A DNA stretch of 24,512 nucleotides from a virus, in IMG/VR virus record IMGVR_UViG_3300009537_000167, positions 1 through 24,512 of that record; one strand, 5' to 3'. The position numbers and the translations under genes are program-made. Positions 15,291 to 22,154 of the stretch are shown here, piece by piece. Every line of letters starts with the position of its first letter. Position 1 is the stretch's first letter. The notes beneath the pieces are model-generated. The model saw only the letters and a list, made by a program, of their open reading frames with translations, did not search any database and was not told the DNA's origin.

Positions 15291-16075
15291 CCCAGTAATA
15301 CCTTGTGTTGATATTTTTCGTACTTCCCATTTTTCTTATCCGGGTTCATCCCTATTTCTTTCCAATAATTCTTCGCAAATTCTTCAGTGATAACCGGCGG
15401 ATGAGATAGGTGACCAAGTTTTGTAGATGTATCAACAAAAACCCTCGCATTGTGTTTTCTCGCTTTGTAACAAAATAGAATGTCCTCGCCAGTACCACAG
15501 GTAGATTTGAAATATGGTTTCCGCACTTTTCTAAAAACATCGACCTTGATCAGCACAGACCCAAATCCGACTGCGTCGCACTCAACCAGAGAGTCCTTCG
15601 GATAGTTCTTAACAACATTGTTCATGAAATAATCGACGTTGCTCACATTGTCCCAGCCTTCAACAGAAGCATAAATAACAGGATGATAAGGCGGATTCCT
15701 GGTAAATGCTAATGGGGCTACAATGTCAACGTCATGTTTCTGAAGTCTTAAAAATAAATCATCGGGGCAGATCATGTCGTCATCTATCATAAATAGATAA
15801 TCGAAATCCCCTTTAACTGCTTCTTCCGCTGCTTCTTCTCTCGCTACGGGAGTAAACATTCTTCCCAATGTAAAAAAGTAAAACTCAAATCTAGGATTCT
15901 CTTTTAGATATTTCCCTCGCTCCTCTAATTTCCCCATGCTAAACATATTAACCAGTCGGTTGGAATAAGCCTCCACGTGAGTATGCCCTTCATTTGGGAT
16001 TGATATTAATACCCGCTTCAATCCCTCTTCTTTTTCTTGCGCCGCAATCTGCTCTGGTTGCAATATCTCGCTCAT
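15287..16075 (-). CDS. GT-A family glycosyltransferase (262 aa)
   Basis: The N-terminal strand KRVLISIPNEGHTHVEAY (20-37) begins the nucleotide-binding fold. FDYLFMIDDDMICPDDL (91-107) holds the DxD motif at 98-100. VGFGSVLIKVDVFRKV (169-184) precedes the acceptor-side CGTGEDILFCYKARKH (193-208), with GED typical of GT2-like catalytic regions, and HLSHPP (222-227) supplies a late His often used in metal binding. No membrane segment is seen, so it is probably soluble. It opens the four-gene sugar cassette. AGGA lies nine bases before the ATG, and the start overlaps the end of a possible 67-codon gene as ATGA. Confidence 0.8.
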   Translation of the reverse strand: MSEILQPEQIAAQEKEEGLKRVLISIPNEGHTHVEAYSNRLVNMFSMGKLEERGKYLKENPRFEFYFFTLGRMFTPVAREEAAEEAVKGDFDYLFMIDDDMICPDDLFLRLQKHDVDIVAPLAFTRNPPYHPVIYASVEGWDNVSNVDYFMNNVVKNYPKDSLVECDAVGFGSVLIKVDVFRKVRKPYFKSTCGTGEDILFCYKARKHNARVFVDTSTKLGHLSHPPVITEEFAKNYWKEIGMNPDKKNGKYEKYQHKVLLG

Positions 16076-16275
16076 TTAATAATCCTAAGCCAAATCAATA
16101 TTAATTCCCACCATTTAAGATGCAACGGCTGCCTAACTCTATGGCCCGGATGTCTACTGAGGGAGGATTGTGACTCAGTCACAATCCCCCCGTCAGTATC
16201 ACATCGGTGGACTTCCAAAGGACAACTGAAAGGTCTTGAAACCTTTTTCGTTGGCCTAAGAAGTCCGAATTCCAT
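16072..16275 (-). CDS. Possible small bridging gene, 67 aa
   Basis: A 67-codon frame starts at ATG 16275, overlapping the preceding stop as TAATG, and ends at TGA 16072, overlapping the glycosyltransferase start as ATGA. The product begins MEFGLLRPTKKVSRPF, is basic, has Cys19 and Cys25, and ends with an amphipathic segment LKWWELILIWLRIIK. Coupled junctions at both ends are the rule in this operon and favour translation. Against it, the ribosome site is poor, no family is recognised, and a strong hairpin lies within it, which would also suit a non-coding regulatory spacer. I treat it as possible only. Confidence 0.33.
   Translation of the reverse strand: MEFGLLRPTKKVSRPFSCPLEVHRCDTDGGIVTESQSSLSRHPGHRVRQPLHLKWWELILIWLRIIK
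16161..16191 (-). other. Strong inverted repeat between head and glycosylation genes
   Basis: The two sides of a near-perfect inverted repeat centre on 16176. GGATTGTGACT (16165-16175) is the exact complement of AGTCACAATCC (16177-16187), and three more G-C pairs follow outside one mismatch (16161-16163 with 16189-16191). On the coding strand this gives a long stem with a very small loop. No T-run follows, so it is not a simple terminator. It could be an RNA processing site, a partial terminator or a dyad bound by a protein. Confidence 0.6.
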
Positions 16276-16712
16276 TATAGAGCCCGAACTATTCCCTGCA
16301 CATACGCTACCGCTGAGATCGTGTTGGTTGTAGCCGCACGAACATAACGATAGAGAAGTGTGGACATCGCTTGAGCTGTAACAGATGAGAAGAAAGTACC
16401 GGCAACTGCCCCAGGTTTCAAAACGTCTCCCCTGGTAATAGTGAGCGAGCTTCCCACATTGGAAATCTCGACGCTGGCAACATATCCCCATACTGTCGCA
16501 AGACCATATCCATTGATTGGAACATCTTGTTTGGCAATTCCCACGAATCCGGCCTGAAGTGCAGCTGTCGCAGGAACAACTGAAACTCCGTCTAACGAAG
16601 CCCCTGTTGCATGCGCAACGCCTTTCCCAGTTGTGATCGAGCCACCGCCATCAACATTCTTAAAAACAATATTGACGGATTCTGCTTCTCTTGCTAATTG
16701 CTGAATTTGCAT
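16275..16712 (-). CDS. Capsid-associated beta-rich protein (145 aa)
   Basis: The sequence starts MQIQQLAREAESVNIVFKNV and is then Gly/Ala/Val/Thr-rich with strand-forming runs such as SITTGKGVAHATGASLDGVS, NGYGLATVWGYVASVEIS and LTITRGDVLKPG. The last run resembles the capsid decoration or DUF2190-like pattern in which a small beta barrel carries a GD-x-L..G turn. It lies two short genes after the major capsid gene, where decoration or head-stabilising proteins are usual. AAAGGAG lies seven bases before the ATG. Its stop overlaps a possible small gene. The decoration role is inferred from position and fold, not shown. Confidence 0.65.
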   Translation of the reverse strand: MQIQQLAREAESVNIVFKNVDGGGSITTGKGVAHATGASLDGVSVVPATAALQAGFVGIAKQDVPINGYGLATVWGYVASVEISNVGSSLTITRGDVLKPGAVAGTFFSSVTAQAMSTLLYRYVRAATTNTISAVAYVQGIVRAL

Positions 16713-16790
16713 TGTTTTACTCCTTTGCTGTACCTTGGGCGGGGTTCATTGCCTTTGCAATTCAAATCGCCTCCGGGCCTCGGCAAGTAA

Positions 16791-17057
16791 TTAATATCCT
16801 CTAGCCCATATAACCAATCGGCCTGTTTGGTTAGCAGCGGACGCGAACGTAAACGTTCCCGTCGCAGCTGCGTAGTTGTCAACCGTGCAATCTTGGGGAC
16901 CATCAATAGACGTATGAATATCCCAATCAATCGCACTTTTGATACCAGAAGCCCACGTGTCATTATCATCAATATCGTTGGTTGAGAACGTTGCAACAAT
17001 ATGTCTCAAATTTCCGACATTATTAACTCTAACACTATCAGGTGTTTTAATAGCCAT
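16791..17057 (-). CDS. Small virion-like protein downstream of the HNH gene (88 aa)
   Basis: The start is ATG at 17057, fixed by a perfect AGGAGG five bases upstream (17063-17068); longer in-frame starts upstream lie inside the HNH gene and lack such a site. The product begins MAIKTPDSVRVNNVGNLRHI and contains NDTWASGIKSAIDWDIHTSI and a closing Gly/Ala/Thr-rich part ending GRLVIWARGY. It is probably a beta-rich virion protein related in style to other small decoration-like proteins here. The first 11 bases overlap the end of the HNH gene. A capsid or head-completion role is suggested by position only. Confidence 0.66.
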   Translation of the reverse strand: MAIKTPDSVRVNNVGNLRHIVATFSTNDIDDNDTWASGIKSAIDWDIHTSIDGPQDCTVDNYAAATGTFTFASAANQTGRLVIWARGY

Positions 17058-17634
17058 GATATCCTCCTTTAATTCTTTTAATACGAGGAAGTATTTTTCG
17101 GAAATCCCCTCTTTCCCAACGTTCTTTTGCTGTAATAGAATTATGATAAGAAGAATTTTTTGCAACAGAAAGATTTTTTGGATTGTCATCATGACGTAGT
17201 CCGTTTAAATGATGGACAATCTCACCTTTCTTTAATTTTCTCCCTATTAATTTTTCCGCAACTAAATCAGCCCTTTTAGCATATCCGCCATACCAGGCCC
17301 TGTGATGATCTGGTTTTCTGATGAAGACATAACCTTCTTTCATAACCATCCCGCCCTTCCAGCCTGGATTTTTATTACCCACCATTTTCCCGATAAGACC
17401 TCTTGATATACTTTCCTTATGGGAAGATGATAGTTTTTTGCCTTTATGTTTTTGAGCGATTTTTTTACGAACGTCTTTCCTAAGAGGAATTCCTTTCCTA
17501 GAAAACGGATGTTTCTTAAGGCCAAGACTTTTAATGATTTTCCTGGCTCCGTGAACCGTAATTCTAAGCCTTTTCGATATTCCTTCCTCTCCATAACCTT
17601 CCTTATATAACTCCTTGAACTTTTCTAGATTCAT
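17047..17634 (-). CDS. Free-standing HNH homing-type endonuclease (195 aa)
   Basis: ATG at 17634 is preferred because AGGAGG lies six bases upstream; an in-frame ATG at 17658 has no such site. Residues 6-38 look like a helix-turn-helix (KELYKEGYGEEGISKRLRIT). Residues 48-83 contain NUMOD3-like repeats (KKIAQKHKGKKLSSSHKESI). The HNH core is GEIVHHLNGLRHDDNPKNLS (137-156), with His141, His142 and Asn144 plus the NPKNL block typical of HNH_3 nucleases. The protein is strongly basic. It would nick or cut DNA at a related site and promote its own spread. It is inserted behind the major capsid gene, and its last codons read through the next gene's ribosome site. Confidence 0.85.
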   Translation of the reverse strand: MNLEKFKELYKEGYGEEGISKRLRITVHGARKIIKSLGLKKHPFSRKGIPLRKDVRKKIAQKHKGKKLSSSHKESISRGLIGKMVGNKNPGWKGGMVMKEGYVFIRKPDHHRAWYGGYAKRADLVAEKLIGRKLKKGEIVHHLNGLRHDDNPKNLSVAKNSSYHNSITAKERWERGDFRKILPRIKRIKGGYHGY

Positions 17635-17684
17635 ATACCACCTCCTTAAAGATGGCATATTCTAGCAGAGTTAAACAGGATAAC

Positions 17685-18644
17685 CTAGGCTGTAATACCT
17701 GTGAGCTTGCCGAGTTTGCGTCGGTTGTTGGTTGTCAACTCACCCGCGAAGAGAAGTTGAGCCACTTTCGCATCCTGGTTAGCCGGTTTCACGAACTCAG
17801 TCAGAACGAAGTTTGTTCGAGCTTGGCTGATGAACTCCAACGCGCCACTATTAATGAAGTACATAACTCCAGAAGTAGCAGCAGCATCAAATGTCACCGG
17901 CGAAGACTTAAACATCAAGTTCTCGAATGAACCATTCGCTGAGACTGAGCCCTGGAACCTTTGCTGAGGCTGAAGTGATCCCTCGTAGAACTCGAAAACC
18001 GAGCTCGTGGTGATGATCAGATCAGTTCCTCCGACCGGATTCCGCTGAGCTAGCGTATTCCAAAGAGTACGCATATCAGCTAATCCTTGAGCCGCAAAAC
18101 TTCCACTTGCGGTGGAAGTTGCCTGCCACCAAGAATTGTTGGTTGAATTGATATCACCAATGGTGCTTGTCGCATCAATAGTTGTAACCAATGAACCAAT
18201 ATCCTTAGAAGCTGGTGCGGCAGCAAAGAAGGCTTTGTTTATTTTGTCACGGATCGACAACTCAGCTTGACGCTGCTTCGCTGTCACAATCCTGTGAACA
18301 ATGCTTGATCCAACATTTTGCACACGCTCTTCCTTACCAGAAACGGAAACAGATGTAGAAGCCTGCTTCCACTGGTAGTTGGCCGACGTATGCCCTTCTT
18401 GAGGCGTGGTATCCAATTGTTCATAGCCATCATAAAACTGAGCCGTTGAATTCGACTCGCTCATGATTGGCATAACAATTGAAGCACCTCCGTCAACTGT
18501 CGTCCGATGCTTATCGTGCAAGAACGACAGAAGAACCATTTCATTGAAAACCGCGTCGGCTATTTGGCCTCGGCGTTTTTCCATTGTGGTCGTAAGTAAT
18601 GTGGTTACATTACCTGGACCCCAGGTAAATAATGTATCTGCCAT
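17685..18644 (-). CDS. Major capsid protein (HK97-like fold), 319 aa
   Basis: This protein follows the scaffold gene and has the expected size and composition for an HK97-fold shell protein. The N-terminal region (MADTLFTWGPGNVTTLLTTT) precedes a likely E-loop/P-domain part with VDGGASIVMPIMSESNST and YDGYEQLDTTPQEGHTSA (about residues 50-90). A long spine-like helix follows with HRIVTAKQRQAELSIRDKIN. The remainder is beta and helix mixed, with TDLIITTSSVFEFYEGS and a C-terminal LLFAGELTTNNRRKLGKLTG typical of this group. AAGGAG lies eight bases before the ATG. It forms the icosahedral head around the scaffold. I am confident because of gene order and sequence style. Confidence 0.86.
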   Translation of the reverse strand: MADTLFTWGPGNVTTLLTTTMEKRRGQIADAVFNEMVLLSFLHDKHRTTVDGGASIVMPIMSESNSTAQFYDGYEQLDTTPQEGHTSANYQWKQASTSVSVSGKEERVQNVGSSIVHRIVTAKQRQAELSIRDKINKAFFAAAPASKDIGSLVTTIDATSTIGDINSTNNSWWQATSTASGSFAAQGLADMRTLWNTLAQRNPVGGTDLIITTSSVFEFYEGSLQPQQRFQGSVSANGSFENLMFKSSPVTFDAAATSGVMYFINSGALEFISQARTNFVLTEFVKPANQDAKVAQLLFAGELTTNNRRKLGKLTGITA

Positions 18645-18646
18645 TG

Positions 18647-19591
18647 TTATCTCCTTACTTTAGATTTATCTTTAACTCTCACTACTTTGTTGCTTTTTTG
18701 CATTGCAAGTTCGGTGGCCATATTTCTGGCCTCTTCGTGAGAATCAACCCAGAGAATGTCACTTTCATTAGGAGCTGTTGGCGCCTGAGTGACGGCAGCT
18801 TTCTTTTGTTGGACTCTTGCCTGCGTTGCTTTCTGTACGCGGTTCGTCAACTTCTTGTCAACTTCTTCCATAATTTGGAATGCGTCGTTCAGCGTCTTTC
18901 CCTGAACGTCACACACTTCCCGTATGATAGGTTGCGCAATTCCGGCGTCATAATACTCCCAAAACTTCGGGTGCATCTGAGCGAAATCCTCAATCTGAGT
19001 TCGAGCTTGAAAACGAGCTTGCTCTTGCTGCAATTGAGCTAATTGCCGGCTGATTGTCGACTTTTCCCTACTGATACGGTCTTCCAACTTCCTCTCGATG
19101 AAAGAACTCAACTTCTTTGGATCGGAATAAATATCCTCCAATTCCTCAGCAGAAACCAATCCTTGCTGCGCTTGAGAACCGCGTTGCGGTTGAGCTTGGA
19201 CTGCTCCCTGCCTCCATTGGTTGTATTTATCCCACTCTCCAGAGCTGACAAACTCCTCAACCCACTTTGCTTTCTTTTCTGCATCCGACATAGCTTGGGA
19301 TCGCTTCGTAAAATATCGAAGCACTTCCTTCGCCCTCGGACGCATTTGTTCTGGCAGATCGTCGGGATTACCCGACCAAATTGGCTCTCCGGCCTTTGTC
19401 TTGTCAGGGACTGCTGCCTCGGGTCCTTCAGCCACCTTCGGCTGATCCTCTCCAGTCATTCCTGGCTGTTCTGTTGATACTTCTTCTTGGTCTTGGGCTG
19501 TTCCTGCATCCTCCGTCATAGGCAACTCCTGTTGAGTTGGAGATTCCTGTGTTTCCTGCGCAGGGGCCAATAAACTTTGATCGTCAGTCAT
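18647..19591 (-). CDS. Capsid scaffold protein (314 aa)
   Basis: The gene lies just before the major capsid gene, where scaffolds usually sit. Residues 1-85 are Glu/Gln/Pro/Thr-rich and probably disordered (MTDDQSLLAPAQETQESPTQ). A charged helical middle includes EDIYSDPKKLSSFIERKLED and ISREKSTISRQLAQLQQEQA, which looks like coiled-coil. A helical block with DFAQMHPKFWEYYDAG follows, and the C-terminus is basic (SNKVVRVKDKSKVRR), as in scaffolds that contact the shell by a basic tail. It would direct shell assembly and then leave. GAGG precedes the ATG. No protease is fused or adjacent. Confidence 0.78.
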   Translation of the reverse strand: MTDDQSLLAPAQETQESPTQQELPMTEDAGTAQDQEEVSTEQPGMTGEDQPKVAEGPEAAVPDKTKAGEPIWSGNPDDLPEQMRPRAKEVLRYFTKRSQAMSDAEKKAKWVEEFVSSGEWDKYNQWRQGAVQAQPQRGSQAQQGLVSAEELEDIYSDPKKLSSFIERKLEDRISREKSTISRQLAQLQQEQARFQARTQIEDFAQMHPKFWEYYDAGIAQPIIREVCDVQGKTLNDAFQIMEEVDKKLTNRVQKATQARVQQKKAAVTQAPTAPNESDILWVDSHEEARNMATELAMQKSNKVVRVKDKSKVRR

Positions 19592-19599
19592 TTCTCACC

Positions 19600-19866
19600 T
19601 CATGAGGGGGATGGCCGAACGGACATCATCGCCGATTCCATTGGTCCCCGATCCTCGATCTCATCTAAGTTAGTTTGAGGGTCCCCGTCAGCCTCAAACT
19701 TGAATACGTCAAGGGTTGAACCACCCTCGTCCATTTCATGTAAAACAAATTCTATGCGACCAGAATACGTCTCCCCAATCTTCCAGTCTGGAAAAACTTC
19801 GTTCACCCGCAACGGCGACCGCATCCGCACCTCGGCCATCTCTCCTACTAAATCTGCAAAAGGCAT
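19600..19866 (-). CDS. Small acidic protein between portal and scaffold (88 aa)
   Basis: This 88-residue protein starts MPFADLVGEMAEVRMRSPLR and contains the aromatic, Gly-turn stretch DWKIGETYSGRIEFVLHEMD, then an acidic tail (FKFEADGDPQTNLDEIEDRG). A small beta barrel is possible. No catalytic or metal motif is present. AAGGAGG lies immediately upstream of the ATG at good spacing, so the gene is surely translated. It sits between a zinc-ribbon protein and the scaffold. Its role is unknown; a minor head or regulatory role would fit the position. Confidence 0.66.
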   Translation of the reverse strand: MPFADLVGEMAEVRMRSPLRVNEVFPDWKIGETYSGRIEFVLHEMDEGGSTLDVFKFEADGDPQTNLDEIEDRGPMESAMMSVRPSPS

Positions 19867-19875
19867 ATCTCCTCC

Positions 19876-20154
19876 TTATCTCGCTCCGTGAACTCTGTCT
19901 CCGGCTTCACGTAAATTTAATCTTTTTAGTATCGCCGCCTTTTCCCCTTTCGTCGCATAGGGAATCGGTCTTCCTGTCCCTGGTTCCGTAATGTTCTCCT
20001 CAACTCTAACTCCTCCCTTGCTGCCCAAGTACGTATCGTAGGTGGCAGGTGGCTTAAGATTTCCACACTGGTCACAATTCTCCACCCGCTCCTTACCCGC
20101 GTAACCAACGCGGACAACATAGGCGTTTAAGTTTCCGCAGCCGCTACAAACCAC
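19876..20154 (-). CDS. Zinc-ribbon protein, GTG start (92 aa)
   Basis: The N-terminal 30 residues contain two CxxC pairs, Cys3-x2-Cys6 and Cys27-x2-Cys30 (VCSGCGNL and ENCDQCGNL), a classic four-cysteine zinc ribbon. The rest is basic with PPATYDTYLGSKGGVRVEEN and a C-terminal helical part (GEKAAILKRLNLREAGDRVH). The start is GTG at 20154, overlapping the end of the portal gene by 11 bases with AAGG nearby. Small zinc-ribbon proteins are common next to terminase or portal genes. It may bind nucleic acid during packaging or simply be structural; no more specific role can be read. Confidence 0.68.
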   Translation of the reverse strand: MVCSGCGNLNAYVVRVGYAGKERVENCDQCGNLKPPATYDTYLGSKGGVRVEENITEPGTGRPIPYATKGEKAAILKRLNLREAGDRVHGAR

Positions 20155-22015
20155 CTGGACCTTGGCCCCTATTGATCGCCGCCGTTAATGCATTCAAGAT
20201 CTCGCCCGTCTGGTTGCCCTGAATTTTGTCAGCCTCTAACTGCGACTCGACACCAAATTTAGCAGCATCAATTTCCCTGGCCTCTTGCAGTCTGGCCTCA
20301 GCCTCTTGTCTCTGCCTCGCCATAAGCTGCCGATGCTGCTCTATCGCGACTGACACTTCAGGCATGTCTAGCTCATCGACTAAAATCTGACCCAGGGCTC
20401 CAACCACTGGGCTCTGTGCATTGATCCCTAATTTCGGCAACGACTCCAACAATGATTGGATAATCGCTATCTTATTCTCTCGATCTAAAGGAATCGTCGA
20501 ACCAACTTTAACATCAATATCAAACTCGCCCTGAATATCTTCCCTGGTAAATGTGAAACCGTCGGGAGACGTGATCGCCCCCTCATTCTGCGCCGACGGA
20601 CGAGTAGCTAATTGCTGCATTACATCCTGTGGTTCATCTCCCGTCAACTTCACGTAAAACGGAACATCCGCAAATTGCATAAGCAACGAAATCATGTTCC
20701 GCGCAACGTCCTCTAGGAAATCTTCATACGTGTCCAACTGTTCACCACGACGATTATGGGCGCCCCTCTGAATCTGGAGCAACTCCCCTATCGTTCTGGT
20801 GGTCGTTTTCGCGCTAGCGCCGCGTTCGAGGGGAGACTGCCCCGAAACATTGATCATATCTTCCTTTACCCGCTCCTCCACTGCATATATGTCTGCTTGG
20901 ATAGGGGGGTACGCTATAGGTTGTATGCGCCCAAATTGATCAGATTCAACAATGTTCCCGGTTAAACCCAACGCTAAATTCTGCTTCTGTTCCTCAGATA
21001 GGGCCCCTCGCTGTACCTCAATCTGCCTGTTAAATCGCTTCAAATGATCCAACTGCATCGCACGGATCTTGATCAGCTCCATCACCTGCGGTTCGAATTG
21101 CCAGATATCCGGCACCGGGTACGGCCTGTCGTTCACAGGATTGAACCCCAAAAACGAGAAGGGAAATCCACTCAAATCGTACGGCCAGTCCTTCGGCTTC
21201 TCCAGCCACTTGTCCATCCCCTCCGCTATCGTCATTACTTTCTTCTGTGTGATATCCCATATCTCCCACATCCTGACCTTCTGTAACGACGGATCAGTGA
21301 TGTTTGAGTCCATATTCGGAGAAAAGCTCTGCGTCGCAGCCGGTTCCAATGCCCCATCCCCATGCTCTAAACTGTCCGGCGATACCATCACCGTCGGCTT
21401 GATATCTTCCCTGTTCGAAAACCTTGGATTCTTTTTTACATCTTCAAATGGCCTCAAAAACTCATGTGCAATCCAACGACAGTCATGAGGCGGATCTATC
21501 GCATCTACATTAAAAAGAACATTGTCCCACGGCACCCTATATCCAAAAAAGTCTTCATTCTCAATAAATTCAGTCACATGACCCGAACCATCTTCAATCG
21601 TCCCGAACTCACCCGTGTATCCAACCTTATACCAAGCATGACCCACCGTTTTTCCGTCCTGAAGGCACTTTTTGGACTCCCTTTTCATTCTTTTCTGGCG
21701 CCAAATGTAGTTGATTGCCAATTCTCGGATCTTGGCACTCAAAATCGTGCTGTCCTTCTTCGCATTTACCTCAAAATGGGGGTCCTTCAGCGATAAACTA
21801 GCAATCTCCGTCTTTACGTACGCAAACACTAAATTAATAGGAGGTATCGCTAACTTCGGGTCCACTGCAATCCGCTCCAAGTCAAACCGGCCCTCATATT
21901 CCTGCTCAAACTCACGCCACCGAAATGCATTCGCCCATCGCTCCCTTAAATTATGAGAAATCGCGATACGACTGTGCCAATCTCGAACTATCTCTTCTTC
22001 CGTTTTTTTAGCCAT
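20144..22015 (-). CDS. Portal protein (623 aa)
   Basis: This 623-residue protein lies between terminase and scaffold. It opens with helices (EEEIVRDWHSRIAISHNLRE), then LKDPHFEVNAKKDSTILSAK and IRELAINYIWRQKRMKRESK, a pattern I recognise from portals of short-tailed phages. The middle has WDNVLFNVDAIDPPHDCRWI and PFSFLGFNPVNDRPYPVPDI, matching the clip/wing region. Residues about 385-440 contain the helical stem with SGQSPLERGASAKTTTRTIG. The C-terminal part (QLMARQRQEAEARLQEAREI) is coiled-coil, like the barrel region of podoviral portals. It would form the dodecameric ring for DNA entry. GAGG precedes the ATG. The assignment is secure. Confidence 0.87.
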   Translation of the reverse strand: MAKKTEEEIVRDWHSRIAISHNLRERWANAFRWREFEQEYEGRFDLERIAVDPKLAIPPINLVFAYVKTEIASLSLKDPHFEVNAKKDSTILSAKIRELAINYIWRQKRMKRESKKCLQDGKTVGHAWYKVGYTGEFGTIEDGSGHVTEFIENEDFFGYRVPWDNVLFNVDAIDPPHDCRWIAHEFLRPFEDVKKNPRFSNREDIKPTVMVSPDSLEHGDGALEPAATQSFSPNMDSNITDPSLQKVRMWEIWDITQKKVMTIAEGMDKWLEKPKDWPYDLSGFPFSFLGFNPVNDRPYPVPDIWQFEPQVMELIKIRAMQLDHLKRFNRQIEVQRGALSEEQKQNLALGLTGNIVESDQFGRIQPIAYPPIQADIYAVEERVKEDMINVSGQSPLERGASAKTTTRTIGELLQIQRGAHNRRGEQLDTYEDFLEDVARNMISLLMQFADVPFYVKLTGDEPQDVMQQLATRPSAQNEGAITSPDGFTFTREDIQGEFDIDVKVGSTIPLDRENKIAIIQSLLESLPKLGINAQSPVVGALGQILVDELDMPEVSVAIEQHRQLMARQRQEAEARLQEAREIDAAKFGVESQLEADKIQGNQTGEILNALTAAINRGQGPGGL

Positions 22016-22018
22016 TGT

Positions 22019-22144
22019 TTACCTCAAATTTGCGCTGAGCCAGCGGCGATGCGGGTACGCTGACCCAGCAAAAAAATAACCGGCGATACGGTGCCCTTCC
22101 TCGACCCGCATCGCCGGTTTACCTTCGTCGTATTCTTTGTCCAC
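22019..22144 (-). CDS. Possible 41-aa open frame across the terminase-portal gap
   Basis: A frame open from GTG at 22144 (internal ATG at 22111) to TAA at 22019-22021 fills the space between terminase and portal and stops just before the portal start. The product contains MRVEEGHRIAGYFFAGSAYP and HRRWLSANLR. It has no strong ribosome site and covers a terminator-like hairpin, so the open frame may be chance. Listed as a competing reading of this spacer. Confidence 0.22.
   Translation of the reverse strand: MDKEYDEGKPAMRVEEGHRIAGYFFAGSAYPHRRWLSANLR
22033..22069. repeat. Pair of 12-bp near-direct repeats beside the hairpin
   Basis: On the plus strand, CGCTGAGCCAGC at 22033-22044 and CGCTGACCCAGC at 22058-22069 match at 11 of 12 positions, 25 bases apart. 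Between them lies CGGCGATGCGGGT (22044-22056), the exact inverse complement of 22104-22116 in the terminator arm. The unit resembles a protein-binding or structured-RNA element rather than chance sequence. Confidence 0.55.
22070..22119 (-). terminator. Rho-independent terminator-like hairpin between terminase and portal
   Basis: On the coding strand, AACCGGCGAT (22119-22110) pairs perfectly with ATCGCCGGTT (22087-22078), with three further G-C pairs after one mismatch. The 3' arm is followed by ATTTTTTT. This is the textbook form of an intrinsic terminator. It would reduce or stop transcription after the terminase genes, so the portal and head genes would need readthrough or their own promoter; I see no convincing promoter in the remaining 55 bases. 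Confidence 0.62.
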
Positions 22145-22154
22145 TTCCAGGAGC

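Noticed and set aside
16161-16191. Inverted repeat as an intrinsic terminator
   Set aside because: No T-run follows the stem on the coding strand, so the standard pattern is missing.
16276-16491. Upstream extension of the possible 67-codon gene into the decoration-like gene
   Set aside because: The extra part is antiphase to a good virion-like gene and has no ribosome site; only the part after 16275 is worth keeping.
17058-17192. N-terminal extension of the 88-codon gene giving a hydrophobic leader
   Set aside because: The extension is the HNH coding sequence read in another frame; the AGGAGG at 17063-17068 fixes the start at 17057.
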